Assembly: GCF_004346265.1 (NCBI RefSeq)
Contig: NZ_SMAP01000002.1
Coordinates: 1-64,000, forward strand
Direction of reading: 5' to 3'
Length of the DNA: 64,000 nt
Source of the DNA: Thermomonas haemolytica
Lineage (GTDB): Bacteria; Pseudomonadota; Gammaproteobacteria; Xanthomonadales; Xanthomonadaceae
Both the position numbers and the translations under genes were made by a program. Shown here in pieces: positions 45,929 through 58,194 of the stretch. The notes under the pieces are model-generated. The model saw only the letters and a program-made list of their open reading frames with translations, did no database searches and was not told the DNA's origin. How positions within the stretch are numbered: position 1 is the stretch's first letter; every line of letters starts with the position of its first letter.

Positions 45929-45971
45929 CAGGCGCAACCCACGCCCGCACGCCGCCGGTGCCGCGCGGCAC

Positions 45972-47816
45972 TCACTCCCGCCCGCGCGCGGCCGCCTCGG
46001 CTTGCGACTGCGGCTGCGCCGCCGGCACCGCGGCGGCCGCCCCGGCGTCAGCCTGCCCGGCATCGGCCGCGAACAGTTCCTCCAGCTCGCGGCGGGCATC
46101 GCGCGCGGCCTGCAGCAGCGCGTCCTCGTCGTCCTGCAGCAGGCGCTGCTGCTCCAGCAGCGATTCGTCCCAGGCGCGGAAGCGCTGCACGCGGTCGTCC
46201 GCCTGCGCCGGCGGCATGCCCAGCGCCACCAGCACCTCGCGCCCCATCTCCAGGCTGCTGCCGTAGGTCTCGCGCAGCGCATGCGCGCCGAGGTCCACCA
46301 GCTGCCAGGCATGGCGGCGGTCGCGCGCGCGCGCGAACACCCGCGCCTGCGGGTAGTGCTTGCGCACCAGCCGCACCATCCGCAGGCTGGCCTCGACCCC
46401 GTTGATGGCGACCACGAACACCTTCACCTGCGCGGCGCCGGCCGAGCGCAGCAGTGCCAGCCGGGTGGGATCGCCGTAGTAGATCTGGTCGGTGCCGATC
46501 CGGCGCGACAGGTTCACCTGCTCGATGTCCGGGTCGATCGCGATGAACGGGATGCCCTGCGCGCGCAGCAGGCGCGCCACGATCTGCCCGAAGCGGCCGA
46601 ACCCCGCCACCAGCACCTGCGGCTGGCGGTCGGGGATGGCGTCATAGGCTTGCGCCTCGCGCGGCGCGCGCACCGGCAGCAGGCGCGCGTACAGCAGCAG
46701 CAACAGCGGGGTGGCCGCCATCGACAGGCCGACCACCGCGGTCAGGCGGTCGCGGGTGGCCGCCTCCAGCAGGCCGGCCTTGGCCGCCTCGCCGAACACC
46801 ACGAACGCGAACTCGCCGCCCAGTGCCAGCACCCCGGCCAGCATCCACGCGCCGCGCACGTCCAACCGCCCCGGGCGCAGGCCGAGCGCGAACAGCAGCA
46901 CGCTCTTCACCACCAGCAGCAGGGCCACCCCGGCCGCGACCAACCACGGTTCGGCCAGCACCCGCTGCACGTCGATGCCCATGCCCACGGCCATGAAGAA
47001 CAGCCCCAGCAGCAGGCCCTCGAACGGGCGGATCTGCGCCTCCAGCTCGTGCCGGTATTCGGATTCGGCCAGCAGCACGCCGGCCAGGAACGCGCCCAGC
47101 CCGGCGCTGAGGCCGGCCGACTGCATCAGCCAGGCGCTGCCCAGCACCACCAGCAGGGCCGCGCCGGTGAACACCTCGGGCATGTCGGCGCGCGCGATCG
47201 CGCGGAACAGGTGGCGCAGCAGGTAGCGCCCGCCCACCACCAGCGCCGCGATCACCGCCAGCGCGCGCAGCACGTCGGCGCCCTCCAGGCCGGCGCCCTT
47301 GGCCTTGCCCAGCAACGGGATCGCCGCCAGCAGCGGGATCGCCGCCAGGTCCTGGAACAGCAGGATCGCAAACGCCAGCCGGCCGTGGTCGCTCGCCAGT
47401 TCCTTGCGCTCGGCCAGCAGCTGCAGGCCGACCGCGGTGGACGACAGCGCCAGCCCCAGCCCCACCACCAGCGCCGCCTTCCAGCCCAGCCCGGCGAGCA
47501 GCGCCAGCCCGCCCAAGACCGCACCGCTGAGCAGTACCTGCAGCCCGCCGACCACGAAGATCGGCCGCCGCATCAGCACCAGCCGCGGCAGCGACAGCTC
47601 CAGCCCGATCACGAACAGCAGCATGACCACGCCGATCTCGCTGGCGGCCAGCACCGATTCCGGATTGCGCACCACCGCCAGCTCGTGCGGGCCCAGCAGC
47701 ACGCCGGTGGCGAGGTAGGCCAGGATCGCGCCCAGCCCCAGCCGCTTGAACAGCGGCACCGCCAGCACCGCGGCCAGCAGGAAGACCAGAGCCAGTTCCA
47801 GGCCGTCGCTATCCAT
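45972..47816 (-). CDS. KefC-like cation:proton antiporter with RCK domain
   Basis: A 614-residue CPA2 antiporter: 12-13 membrane spans (LFKRLGLGAILAYLATGVLLGP; LLFQDLAAIPLLAAIPLL), then a Rossmann RCK/TrkA-N domain (QVLVAGFGRFGQIVARLL) and a long Ala/Gln/Glu-rich tail. It resembles KefB/KefC, which export K+ when electrophiles form glutathione adducts; the regulator KefF/KefG is not adjacent, so ion and control are uncertain. It converges on the ankyrin gene. Confidence 0.88.
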   Translation of the reverse strand: MDSDGLELALVFLLAAVLAVPLFKRLGLGAILAYLATGVLLGPHELAVVRNPESVLAASEIGVVMLLFVIGLELSLPRLVLMRRPIFVVGGLQVLLSGAVLGGLALLAGLGWKAALVVGLGLALSSTAVGLQLLAERKELASDHGRLAFAILLFQDLAAIPLLAAIPLLGKAKGAGLEGADVLRALAVIAALVVGGRYLLRHLFRAIARADMPEVFTGAALLVVLGSAWLMQSAGLSAGLGAFLAGVLLAESEYRHELEAQIRPFEGLLLGLFFMAVGMGIDVQRVLAEPWLVAAGVALLLVVKSVLLFALGLRPGRLDVRGAWMLAGVLALGGEFAFVVFGEAAKAGLLEAATRDRLTAVVGLSMAATPLLLLLYARLLPVRAPREAQAYDAIPDRQPQVLVAGFGRFGQIVARLLRAQGIPFIAIDPDIEQVNLSRRIGTDQIYYGDPTRLALLRSAGAAQVKVFVVAINGVEASLRMVRLVRKHYPQARVFARARDRRHAWQLVDLGAHALRETYGSSLEMGREVLVALGMPPAQADDRVQRFRAWDESLLEQQRLLQDDEDALLQAARDARRELEELFAADAGQADAGAAAAVPAAQPQSQAEAAARGRE

Positions 47817-47855
47817 CCCGAAGGGTTCCGTCCGTGCGTGTCTGCAACGACCAGC

Positions 47856-48503
47856 TTACGGCACGCCGGCGGGCGTGGGCGCCTGGGTGGCGCAGCGGCT
47901 GGCCTTGATGCGGGCGTCGATCGCATCGAACTCGGCCTGGCGCGCGCGGCGGGTGTCGTCGCCGGCGTAGCGCAGCTTGAACTCCGCATCGTCCAGGCGC
48001 CGGTACCAGGCCGCGCACAGCTGCGCCTCCGGCACCGCGGCGCAGTCGTCGTGCTTGACCTCGCAGGCCGCGCCTAGGCCCGGGTCCGGGCGGCCGTCGA
48101 TGCCCACCACCTGCAGCGGCGCGCAGCGCGGCGGCGGGCTGGCGGTCTCGCCGTAGTAGGTGTCGCCCTCCCAGGTCCGGCACTGGTACAGCGCCGGTGG
48201 CGGCGGCAGCCCGGCGGCCTCGGGCGCGGGCGTGCGCTGCGGGCGCGGGCCGCCCACCTGCACGAACTCGCCGTATTGCACCGGCGCGGGCACGTCCGCC
48301 GCGGCCGGCTTGGGCGGCGGAGCGGGCACCGCCTTGACCTCGCCCACCCGGCGGATTTCCTGGCGCATGCCGGGCGCGCACGGGGTGCCGTTCTGCATCG
48401 ACACCCGGCCCTGGGCATCGGTGCATTTGTAGAACACGGTCTCCTGCGCCAACGCCGGCGCCGCCAGCGCGCACAGCCACAGCAGGCAGGCGAGGCGACG
48501 CAT
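47856..48503 (-). CDS. Exported DUF4124 protein (first of pair)
   Basis: A 215-residue exported protein with a signal peptide (LLWLCALAAPALAQ) and an N-terminal DUF4124 domain FYKCTDAQGRVSMQNGTPCAPG. The middle is Pro-rich, then a second Cys-rich part (YQCRTWEGDTYYGE, CEVKHDDC). Eight or so cysteines suggest disulphides. It starts at 48503, two bases after the stop of its neighbour, so they form an operon. Confidence 0.78.
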   Translation of the reverse strand: MRRLACLLWLCALAAPALAQETVFYKCTDAQGRVSMQNGTPCAPGMRQEIRRVGEVKAVPAPPPKPAAADVPAPVQYGEFVQVGGPRPQRTPAPEAAGLPPPPALYQCRTWEGDTYYGETASPPPRCAPLQVVGIDGRPDPGLGAACEVKHDDCAAVPEAQLCAAWYRRLDDAEFKLRYAGDDTRRARQAEFDAIDARIKASRCATQAPTPAGVP

Positions 48504-48505
48504 CC

Positions 48506-49165
48506 TCAGCGCCCGCCGCAGTCGTTGTCGAGGCGCGCGTTGAGCGCGCGCTCCTCGCTGCGCAGGGCGTCGCGCTCCTTCTCCTGCGCGTTGAAGAAGC
48601 GGGTGCGCAGCTCGGCGCGGCGATCGCGCAGGCGCGCGCAGGCCTCGGCCGGTGGCAGCATGCTGCAGTCGTCGCGCACCCAGGTGCCACCGCCACCGAC
48701 CAACGGCCAAGGCTGCCCATGCCGCGGCGGATGCGCCGGAGCATCCGGATCTGCCGCAGCCGGATGCGGCAGCCGGTATCCCAGCGTCCACAGCGGTACC
48801 CAGCGCGGATTGCCGCGGCCATCGTCGCTGGTGTAGCGGGTGCCATCCGGCGTGACGCACTCATACAGCGGCCGCGGCGGCGCGAGATACACGGTGCGCG
48901 CCGCTGGTGCCGGCGCCTGCACCGGCGGCGTCGCAGGCGCGGCGGGCGGTGCGGGCGGCGCATCCTGCGGCCGCAGCATCTGGCGCTCCTGCTGGGCCTG
49001 GCCGCGGGCGCAGGGGGCATCCTGCAGGCTGACCTTGCCGGCGGCGTCGGTGCAGCGGTACACGATCACCGGCGGGGCCGCGGGCGTGGCGGGCGCGGGC
49101 GGCACCTGCGCCGCAGCGGCCACGGCGGGCAGCAGGCAGGCGAACAGGGCGGCGGCGGCGCGCAT
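48506..49165 (-). CDS. Exported DUF4124 protein (second of pair)
   Basis: A 219-residue exported protein with a signal peptide (LFACLLPAVAAAAQ), a DUF4124 domain (VYRCTDAAGKVSLQDAPC), a Pro/Ala linker and a C-terminal part (YECVTPDGTRYTSDDG, DDCSMLPPAEACARLRDRRAEL). The layout is the same as the next gene, so the pair arose by duplication. Function unknown. Confidence 0.78.
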   Translation of the reverse strand: MRAAAALFACLLPAVAAAAQVPPAPATPAAPPVIVYRCTDAAGKVSLQDAPCARGQAQQERQMLRPQDAPPAPPAAPATPPVQAPAPAARTVYLAPPRPLYECVTPDGTRYTSDDGRGNPRWVPLWTLGYRLPHPAAADPDAPAHPPRHGQPWPLVGGGGTWVRDDCSMLPPAEACARLRDRRAELRTRFFNAQEKERDALRSEERALNARLDNDCGGR

Positions 49166-49229
49166 GCGGCTATCTTGGCGCGCCGCGGCGGGCGACGGAA
49201 CCCCCGTGCGCGGCCGCTTCAGGCCCGCC

Positions 49230-49568
49230 TCATCCGTGCCGGCGCCGCCCGAGCACGCGCCAGCCCTGGTGCAAGGCCACCGCCGCGGCCAGCATTCCTC
49301 CCAGGGCCGGGGCGCCGGCCTGGCGCAGCGCCAGCACCGCCAGCGCGAACAGTCCCAGCTCGATCCCCAGGCGCACCGGCGGCGGCAGCGGCCAGCGCGC
49401 CTTGGGCGAGACGCACAGCGCCCAGAGCAGGCCGCCGGCCAGCGGCGCCAGCACCGCCAGCGCGACCGCCGCCGGCGGGTTGGGCCCCGTGCGCAGACCC
49501 CAGACGGCCAGCGCGGCGAGGGCCGCCAGCTCCAGCAGGAAGCGCAGGGCGAGATTGACGGGATGCAT
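49230..49568 (-). CDS. YrdB-like DUF2568 membrane protein
   Basis: A 112-residue integral membrane protein with four spans ([69 protein letters not shown]). Placement of the Glu in LLELAAL and the PxAR-type loop (SPKARWPLP) match DUF2568. Start at 49568. It follows topA by 37 bases on the same strand. Confidence 0.78.
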   Translation of the reverse strand: MHPVNLALRFLLELAALAALAVWGLRTGPNPPAAVALAVLAPLAGGLLWALCVSPKARWPLPPPVRLGIELGLFALAVLALRQAGAPALGGMLAAAVALHQGWRVLGRRRHG

Positions 49569-49605
49569 GTGCGCGGGCGCCGGCGGCCGGGCCGCGCGGC
49601 GCGGA

Positions 49606-52170
<2,565 letters not shown>

Positions 52171-52227
52171 GGTGGTGCGGGTTCCGGTGGTGCGGACGGG
52201 GCGGCCGGCGGCGGCCGCAGAAACCGA

Positions 52228-52251
52228 CGCCCGGAGCAAATGCCCCGGGCG
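52228..52251 (-). terminator. Hairpin between smg and topA
   Basis: A 7-bp stem CGCCCGG/CCGGGCG with an inner GC pair. On the minus strand only a short GGTTTC follows, so it may end smg transcripts or lie in the topA leader. The plus side is followed by TTCTTTTA, although no plus-strand gene ends here. Confidence 0.35.
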
Positions 52252-52328
52252 CCTTCTTTTATAGTGGAATCACGCCGCGGGGGCGGCTGTCAAGCCGAAG
52301 GACGGCGCGGGCGCGGCCCAATCCCGGC

Positions 52329-52817
52329 TCAGTGCAGCGGCTCGGGGTCGTCCGCGAAGATCTGGGTTTCCATCCAGGCGTAGGCGGCCTCGCTGCCGGG
52401 CTGGTCGAACAGCACCATCAGCACCACCCATTTCAGGTCGTCCAGGTCGATCTCGTCCTGGTCCAGCGCCAACGCGCGGTCCAGCACCAGCTCGCGCTGG
52501 CCGGCGTCCAGCACCCCGTGCTGCTCCAGCGCCAGCAGGAATCCGCGGGCGGCCACGTCCAGCCGTTCCAGCTCGGCCGCGTGGAACACCCGCACCGGTC
52601 CGACTCCGCGCGGCGCATCGGACGCTGGCCGGCGGCGGCTGAGCCCGTCCAGCCAGTCGAAGGCCTTGCCGATCTCCGCCGGCGAGAACCCGGCCTTGAC
52701 CAGCTCGCCCATCAGCGGGGTGTCATGCGCCTGCAGGACATCGGAAACGGCGAGGTCCTCGCCCGCGAAGTAGTGCTCGAACAGATACAGCAGGACGTCC
52801 AGGATGCTTTCTTTCAT
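52329..52817 (-). CDS. smg: Smg family protein (DUF494)
   Basis: A 162-residue cytoplasmic protein of the Smg/DUF494 family. [17 protein letters not shown] is the diagnostic N-terminus, and the C-terminal [13 protein letters not shown] the second block. Function is unknown; in many gammaproteobacteria it lies between dprA and topA, as here. Start 52817, 51 bases after dprA. Confidence 0.92.
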   Translation of the reverse strand: MKESILDVLLYLFEHYFAGEDLAVSDVLQAHDTPLMGELVKAGFSPAEIGKAFDWLDGLSRRRPASDAPRGVGPVRVFHAAELERLDVAARGFLLALEQHGVLDAGQRELVLDRALALDQDEIDLDDLKWVVLMVLFDQPGSEAAYAWMETQIFADDPEPLH

Positions 52818-52868
52818 GTCCTCCGTCCTGCGCCCGAGGGCGCCATGCAGGGCCTGCGGCCGGGGCCT

Positions 52869-54023
52869 TCAGGAGGCGATCCGGGTGTAGCGGCCGTAGG
52901 CCGCGGCCACCCGCCCCTCCAGTTCCAACGCCAGCAGCATGGGGGACAGTTCGGCCACCGTCAATCCGGAGCGCTCCGCCAGGGTGTCCATATCGGTTGG
53001 GTCGTGCCCCAGCGCCAGCCACAAGCGGTTGTAGTCCGGGGCCTCGGCGGCCGTGCCCGCCGCCGGGGGCGTCCCGGGGGCGATGACGGCCGCCTGCGGG
53101 TCCAGCGCGCCGCGCAGGGCGCGCGCCAGCTCGCGCACCGCGGGTGCCAGCGCCTCCACCACCTCGGCCGGGGTTTCCACCAGCTGCGCGCCCTCGCGGA
53201 TCAGGCGGTGGCAGCCGCGCGCCATCGGGTTGTGGATGGAGCCGGGCAGGGCGAACACCTCGCGCCCGGCATCGGCGGCCTGGTGCGCGGTGATCAGCGC
53301 GCCGGAGCGCGCCGCTGCTTCCACCACCACCACGCCCAGCGCCAGCCCGGCCAGGATCCGGTTGCGGCTGGGAAAGTGCGCGCGCAGCGGCGGGGTGCCG
53401 GGCAGGTGCTCGGACACCACCGCACCGGCCGCCGCCACCTGCGCCAGCAGATCGCGGTGGCGCGGGGGATAGGCCACGTCCGGGCCGGTGCCGAGCACCG
53501 CGACGGTCGCGCCGCCGGCCTCCAGGGTGGCGCGATGGGCCGCGGCATCGATCCCGGCGGCCAGGCCGCTGCCGATACACAGCCCGGCGCGCGCCAGCGC
53601 GGTGGCGAACTGCGCGGCATTGGCGCAGCCGCCGGCGGTGGCCGCGCGGCTGCCGACGATGGCGACCGTGGGCTGCCACAGCAGGCCCGGGTCGCCGGCC
53701 ACGAACAGCATCGCCGGGGGCGAGGCGATCCGCCGCAGCAGGGGCGGATAGGCCGGGTCGCGCCAGCCCAGCAGCTGGTGCCGCGGGCTTGCCTGCAGCC
53801 AGGCAAGGCCGGCGGCCAGCCCCTCCGCCGGTGGGGTACGCAGGCTGCGGCAGACCTCGGCATCCAGCCCGTGGCTGGCCCAGTCGCGGGCGCCAGCCGC
53901 CAGCACGGCCCGCGCGCTGCCGTGGCTGTCCAGCAGGCGACGCAGGGCGGCGGCGGGCGCGCCGCTCAGCAGCAGCCGCAGCAGGGCCTCGGATTCGGAT
54001 TCGGGTTCGCGCGGATCGGGCAT
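52869..54023 (-). CDS. dprA: DNA-processing protein DprA
   Basis: A 384-residue protein that binds incoming single-stranded DNA in transformation and loads RecA. The Rossmann core has VAIVGSRAAT, SGLAAGIDAAAHRATLEAGG, and FPSRNRILAGL. A C-terminal winged helix (DTLAERSGLTVAELSPMLLALEL) is present. It pairs functionally with comF elsewhere in the window, hinting at natural competence. Start at ATG 54023. Confidence 0.93.
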   Translation of the reverse strand: MPDPREPESESEALLRLLLSGAPAAALRRLLDSHGSARAVLAAGARDWASHGLDAEVCRSLRTPPAEGLAAGLAWLQASPRHQLLGWRDPAYPPLLRRIASPPAMLFVAGDPGLLWQPTVAIVGSRAATAGGCANAAQFATALARAGLCIGSGLAAGIDAAAHRATLEAGGATVAVLGTGPDVAYPPRHRDLLAQVAAAGAVVSEHLPGTPPLRAHFPSRNRILAGLALGVVVVEAAARSGALITAHQAADAGREVFALPGSIHNPMARGCHRLIREGAQLVETPAEVVEALAPAVRELARALRGALDPQAAVIAPGTPPAAGTAAEAPDYNRLWLALGHDPTDMDTLAERSGLTVAELSPMLLALELEGRVAAAYGRYTRIAS

Positions 54024-54043
54024 GCCGCCAGCATCGCGCGGAA

Positions 54044-54071
54044 ACGACGACGGCGCCCTCGGGCGCCGTCG
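54044..54071 (-). terminator. Intrinsic terminator of the LysM gene
   Basis: A perfect 11-bp stem CGACGGCGCCC/GGGCGCCGTCG with a two-base loop, followed on the minus strand by GTTTC. It lies 30 bases after the LysM gene's stop codon and before dprA. Confidence 0.75.
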
Positions 54072-54100
54072 CGTGGGTGGCTCGGAAAACGCCGGGGCGG

Positions 54101-55297
54101 TCAGTAGGCCGCGTCCGGGTGCTTCAGCTCGTAGCCGACGCGGGTCGGCTTGACGCTGCTCATGATGAGCGCGTAGCTGACGTTGTCGAAGGTGCGGAAC
54201 ACCATGGCGTGCCCGGCGAACTCGTCCGGCAGGCGCACCTTGGATTCGTGCGGGGTGAGCGAATCGTCGCGGTCGAGGCCGTCGCGCACGCGGTCCACCA
54301 CCGAATCACCGCGGCGCCAGATCGAGAACACGGTGCCGTTGTCGATGCCCTGGCGGCTGCCGCCGGAGATCGCGATCACGTCGCGGGTGCCACCGAAGCG
54401 CGCCGCGTCGGCCACCGACAGCACGGTCAGGCGGCCGTACTCGGCCTGCTGCTTGGGCGGATGCGGGAAGAACTGGAGGTCGTACGCCTGCGCCTGCACC
54501 GGCACCAGGCGATCGCCCACGCGCACGTCGCGGCCTTCGGCGTCCAGCATCAGGGTGCTGGCCTGGATGCCGCCGACCTCGGTGCGGGTGACGGTGCCGG
54601 TGGTCTGCGCCACCAGCTCGTAGCCGAGGAACTCGGTGTTCTTGGTCGGGAACACCGCCGCGGTCCACGGCGAATCCTGGCTCAGGCGGGGCTGGCCGCG
54701 GGCGTCGAGGTCCTGGGTCTGGAACAGGTCGCAGCACAGGCCGGCGCGCTCGAGCATGCGGTAGCGCTTCTCCGGGCGCACCACCACATAGCGCTGGCCG
54801 GGGGCGGCGCCTTCCAGCCCGCGCACGTAGGCCACCTGGCCGCGGCTGGCGCGCAGGCGGTTGTCCTCCAGGCCGACCACGTAGGGCAGGCCGTCGAGGC
54901 TGTCGACGATGCGCATGTCCTTCAGGAACGGCTCGACCTCGGCCAGCGGCACCGCGTTGACCGGGCTTTCCTTGCGCTCGCCCGGCTGCACCTTGGCGGT
55001 GACGCGGTCGAGGTAGGCCAGGCTGATCACGTCGCCCGGATAGATCAGATGCGGGTTCTTGATCTGCGGATTGGCCTGCCAGATCTCCGGCCACAGCCAG
55101 GGCTTCTTGAGGAAGCGGGCCGAGATGTCCCACAGGGTGTCGCCGCGCTTCACCACGTAGGATTCGGGATGGTCGCCGCGCAGTTCGACCGCGGCGGCGT
55201 AGCTGGCCACGGTCAGCAGCGCGGCAGCCAGCATGACGCGCAGACCGCGCGTGCGCGGCGCGTTGGTGCGCGCCAGGTTGGAAACCCGTTCAAGCAT
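54101..55297 (-). CDS. Exported LysM peptidoglycan-binding protein
   Basis: A 398-residue exported protein. The signal peptide (VMLAAALLTVASYAAAV) is followed by one LysM domain (SYVVKRGDTLWDISARFLKK...LIYPGDVI) and a long C-terminal region without known domain, ending KHPDAAY. Such proteins lie upstream of dprA and divergent from def in many gammaproteobacteria. It probably anchors to cell wall; no enzyme motif seen. Start at 55297 gives the signal. Confidence 0.87.
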   Translation of the reverse strand: MLERVSNLARTNAPRTRGLRVMLAAALLTVASYAAAVELRGDHPESYVVKRGDTLWDISARFLKKPWLWPEIWQANPQIKNPHLIYPGDVISLAYLDRVTAKVQPGERKESPVNAVPLAEVEPFLKDMRIVDSLDGLPYVVGLEDNRLRASRGQVAYVRGLEGAAPGQRYVVVRPEKRYRMLERAGLCCDLFQTQDLDARGQPRLSQDSPWTAAVFPTKNTEFLGYELVAQTTGTVTRTEVGGIQASTLMLDAEGRDVRVGDRLVPVQAQAYDLQFFPHPPKQQAEYGRLTVLSVADAARFGGTRDVIAISGGSRQGIDNGTVFSIWRRGDSVVDRVRDGLDRDDSLTPHESKVRLPDEFAGHAMVFRTFDNVSYALIMSSVKPTRVGYELKHPDAAY

Positions 55298-55453
55298 GTT
55301 CGCTATCTCCCCGCTCCGTATGGCGAAACCCCCTGAAGCCTGCCCAATATAGCCCACAATCCGGCGCATCTGGCAAGCGGCGGTGCAGGCTGGGCGCGCT
55401 ACAATCCAAAACGTGGCGGCCCCGTGCGGCCGCCGAACCGCGGAACCCCAGCC

Positions 55454-55969
55454 ATGGCCCTGCTCACGATCCTCGAATTCCCCGACCCGCGCCTGCGCAC
55501 CAAGGCCGCCGATGTGGACCCGGCGGATCTGGCCACGCCCGCGTTCCAGACCCTGATCGACGACATGTTCGAAAGCATGTACGACGCCCCCGGCATCGGC
55601 CTGGCCGCCAGCCAGGTGGACGTGCACAAGCGCTTCATGGTGATCGACGTGACCGACGACCACAGCCGGCCACTGGTGTTCGTCAACCCGCGCATCACCG
55701 CGCGCGACGGCGAGCAGGTGTACCAGGAGGGCTGCCTGTCGGTGCCGGGCATCTATGCCGACGTCACCCGCAGCAACACCATCACGGTGGAGGCGCTGGA
55801 CCGCCACGGCCAGCCGTTCACGCTGGAGGCCGATGGCCTGCTGGCGGTCTGCATCCAGCACGAGATGGACCACCTGGACGGCAAGCTGTTCGTGGACTAC
55901 CTGAGCCCGCTGAAGCGCGAGATGGTGCGCAAAAAACTGCTCAAGGCCAAGCGCGCCGCCGCCGCCTGA
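55454..55969 (+). CDS. def: Peptide deformylase
   Basis: A 171-residue metalloenzyme that removes the formyl group from nascent proteins. The three motifs [15 protein letters not shown] and QHEMDHLDG are complete and supply the metal ligands Cys and two His and the catalytic Glu. Start 55454; an upstream in-frame ATG at 55424 gives an atypical leader. fmt begins 4 bases after the stop. Confidence 0.97.
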   Translation: MALLTILEFPDPRLRTKAADVDPADLATPAFQTLIDDMFESMYDAPGIGLAASQVDVHKRFMVIDVTDDHSRPLVFVNPRITARDGEQVYQEGCLSVPGIYADVTRSNTITVEALDRHGQPFTLEADGLLAVCIQHEMDHLDGKLFVDYLSPLKREMVRKKLLKAKRAAAA

Positions 55970-55973
55970 CCCG

Positions 55974-56891
55974 ATGCGCATCGTCTTCGCCGGCACGCCG
56001 GAGTTCGCCGTGCCCTGCCTGCGCGCGGCCGCCGCCCGCGGCGAGGTGGTCGCCGTGTATACCCAGCCGGACCGCCCGGCCGGGCGCGGGCGCGGGCTGA
56101 CGCCCTCGCCGGTGAAACTCGAGGCCGTGCAGCGCGGCATCCCGGTATACCAGCCGGAGAACTTCCGTTCGGCCAAATCCAAGGCCACCCTGCGCGCGCT
56201 GCAGCCGGATGTGATGGTGGTGGTGGCCTACGGGCTGATCCTGCCGCAGTCGGTGCTGGACATCCCCGTGCATGGCTGCTGGAACGTGCACGCCTCGCTG
56301 CTGCCGCGCTGGCGCGGCGCGGCGCCGATCCAGCGCGCGATCGAAGCCGGCGACACCCGCACCGGGGTGTGCCTGATGCGGATGGAAAAGGGCCTCGACA
56401 CCGGCCCGGTGCTGCTGGCGCAGGCCACCGAGATCGGCCCGGAGGAGACCGGCGGGCAGTTGCACGACCGCCTGGCCGCGCTCGGATCGCGGATTCTCGC
56501 CGACGGCCTGGGCCTGCTGCGCGCCGGCCTGCTGCCGGTGCCGCAGCCGCAGCCGGAGGTGGGCGTCACCTACGCGCACAAGCTGGACAAGGCCGAAGCC
56601 AAGCTGGACTGGTCGCAGCCCGCCATCACGCTGGCCAACAAGGTGCGCGCGTTCCACCCGTGGCCGGTGGCGGAAGCGCAGCTGGCCGGCGAGCGCGTGC
56701 GCATCCATGCCGCGCGCGCCCTCGACGAAACCCACGCCGCCGCGCCCGGCAGCGTGCTCCGCGCCGGGCGCGAGGGCATCGACGTCGCCTGCGGCCACGG
56801 CGTGCTGCGCCTGGAACGCCTGCAACGCGACGGCGGCAAGCCGATCAGCGCGCAGGACTACCGCAACGCCCGCCGCGACGTATTCGCGTGA
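55974..56891 (+). CDS. fmt: Methionyl-tRNA formyltransferase
   Basis: A 305-residue enzyme that formylates initiator Met-t[16 protein letters not shown] is the N-terminus, [18 protein letters not shown] carries the catalytic Asn/His region, [13 protein letters not shown] follows, and a C-terminal OB fold binds tRNA ([11 protein letters not shown]). It sits in an operon def-fmt-rsmB; its TGA overlaps the rsmB GTG by 4 bases. Confidence 0.97.
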   Translation: MRIVFAGTPEFAVPCLRAAAARGEVVAVYTQPDRPAGRGRGLTPSPVKLEAVQRGIPVYQPENFRSAKSKATLRALQPDVMVVVAYGLILPQSVLDIPVHGCWNVHASLLPRWRGAAPIQRAIEAGDTRTGVCLMRMEKGLDTGPVLLAQATEIGPEETGGQLHDRLAALGSRILADGLGLLRAGLLPVPQPQPEVGVTYAHKLDKAEAKLDWSQPAITLANKVRAFHPWPVAEAQLAGERVRIHAARALDETHAAAPGSVLRAGREGIDVACGHGVLRLERLQRDGGKPISAQDYRNARRDVFA

Positions 56892-58171
56892 GCGATGGCG
56901 TCGCCACCCGCGTCGCCGCGGCGCGTATCCTCGCCGCGGTACTGCACCGCGGGCGTTCGCTGAAAGCCGCGCTGGGCACCCGCCTGCCGGAGCTCCCCGA
57001 CCCGCGCGACCGCGCGCTGGTGGAGGCCATCGTGCTGGCCGCGCTGCGCCAGCGCGTGCGCTACAACGCCGCGCTGGATGCATGGACGCCGCGCCCACTG
57101 GGATCGCGCGATGCCCTGCTGCGCGCCCTGCTGCTGGTGGGCTTTGCCCAGCTCGAACTCGGCCTGCCCGCGCACGCCGCGCTGGCCGCCACGGTGGAGG
57201 CCGCACGCGCGCTGGGCCGCGCGCATCAGGCCGGGATGGTCAATGCGCTGCTGCGCCGGGCCACCCGCGAGCCGCTGCCGGCCGCCGCGCCCGAGGCCGC
57301 CTGGCCCGGCTGGCTGGCGGCGCAGGTGCGCGCGGACTGGCCGCAGGAGGCAGAAACGATCTTCGCCGCGAGCGCGCAGCCGCCGCCGCTGTGGCTGCGC
57401 GTCAACCGGCGCTGGATCCAGCGCGGGGATTACCTGCACCTGCTCCAGCAGGCCGGCATCACCGCCATGCCCGACGCCGATCTGGCCGACGCCCTGCGCC
57501 TGGACGCCGCGCTGCCGGTCGCCCAGCTGCCCGGCTTTGCCGCAGGCCTGGTCTCGGTGCAGGACGCCAGCGCGCAGGCGGTGGCCGACGCCCTGGCACC
57601 CCCCGGCGCGCGCGTGCTCGACGCCTGCGCCGCGCCCGGCGGCAAGGCCGCGCACCTGGCCGAGCGCGATCCGTCGCTGCATATCCTCGCGTTGGACGTG
57701 GACGCGCACCGGGTGCGGCGGATGCAGGACACCTTCGCGCGCTTGCGGCTGGAAGGACTGCACACCCTCGCCGCGGATGCCACCCGCCCCGAGTCTTGGT
57801 GGGACGGCACCCCGTTCGACGCGATCCTGGTCGATGCCCCGTGCAGCGCCACCGGCATCGTGCGCCGCCAGCCCGACGTGCTGCTGCACCGGCGCGAAGC
57901 CGACCTCGCCGCGCTGGTGCAGACCCAGGCGGCGCTGCTGGATGCGCTGTGGCCGCTGCTCGCACCCGGCGGTGCGCTGCTGTATGCCACCTGCTCGATT
58001 TTGCGCGCGGAGAACGCGGCGCAGGTCGAATCCTTCCTCGCGCGCACGCCCGATGCGAGGCTGGATGCGCTGGATGCCCGCTTCGGCCACGACACCGGCG
58101 CCGGCCGCCAGCGCCTGCCCGGCGAGGGCGGCCGCGACGGCTTCTTCTACGCCCGCCTGCGCAAAGCCTGA
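56888..58171 (+). CDS. rsmB: 16S rRNA (cytosine-967-C5)-methyltransferase
   Basis: A 427-residue enzyme. An N-terminal NusB-like RNA-binding domain ([13 protein letters not shown]) is joined to a SAM methyltransferase: [15 protein letters not shown] is motif [11 protein letters not shown] carries the Cys, and LLYATCSI the catalytic Cys. The start is GTG 56888, in the GTGA overlap with fmt; no ATG gives the family's N-terminus. Confidence 0.94.
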   Translation: MSDGVATRVAAARILAAVLHRGRSLKAALGTRLPELPDPRDRALVEAIVLAALRQRVRYNAALDAWTPRPLGSRDALLRALLLVGFAQLELGLPAHAALAATVEAARALGRAHQAGMVNALLRRATREPLPAAAPEAAWPGWLAAQVRADWPQEAETIFAASAQPPPLWLRVNRRWIQRGDYLHLLQQAGITAMPDADLADALRLDAALPVAQLPGFAAGLVSVQDASAQAVADALAPPGARVLDACAAPGGKAAHLAERDPSLHILALDVDAHRVRRMQDTFARLRLEGLHTLAADATRPESWWDGTPFDAILVDAPCSATGIVRRQPDVLLHRREADLAALVQTQAALLDALWPLLAPGGALLYATCSILRAENAAQVESFLARTPDARLDALDARFGHDTGAGRQRLPGEGGRDGFFYARLRKA

Positions 58172-58194
58172 CGTCCGCCCTGCACACTATCGCC

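Noticed and set aside
45958..45971. Palindrome GTGCCGCGCGGCAC between the ankyrin and antiporter genes
   Set aside because: Too little loop for a hairpin and no T tract; likely chance at this GC content.
52255..52293. Sigma-70 promoter of topA from TTGACA and TATAAA on the minus strand
   Set aside because: The boxes are 24 bases apart, too far for a normal spacer, so I do not list it as a feature.
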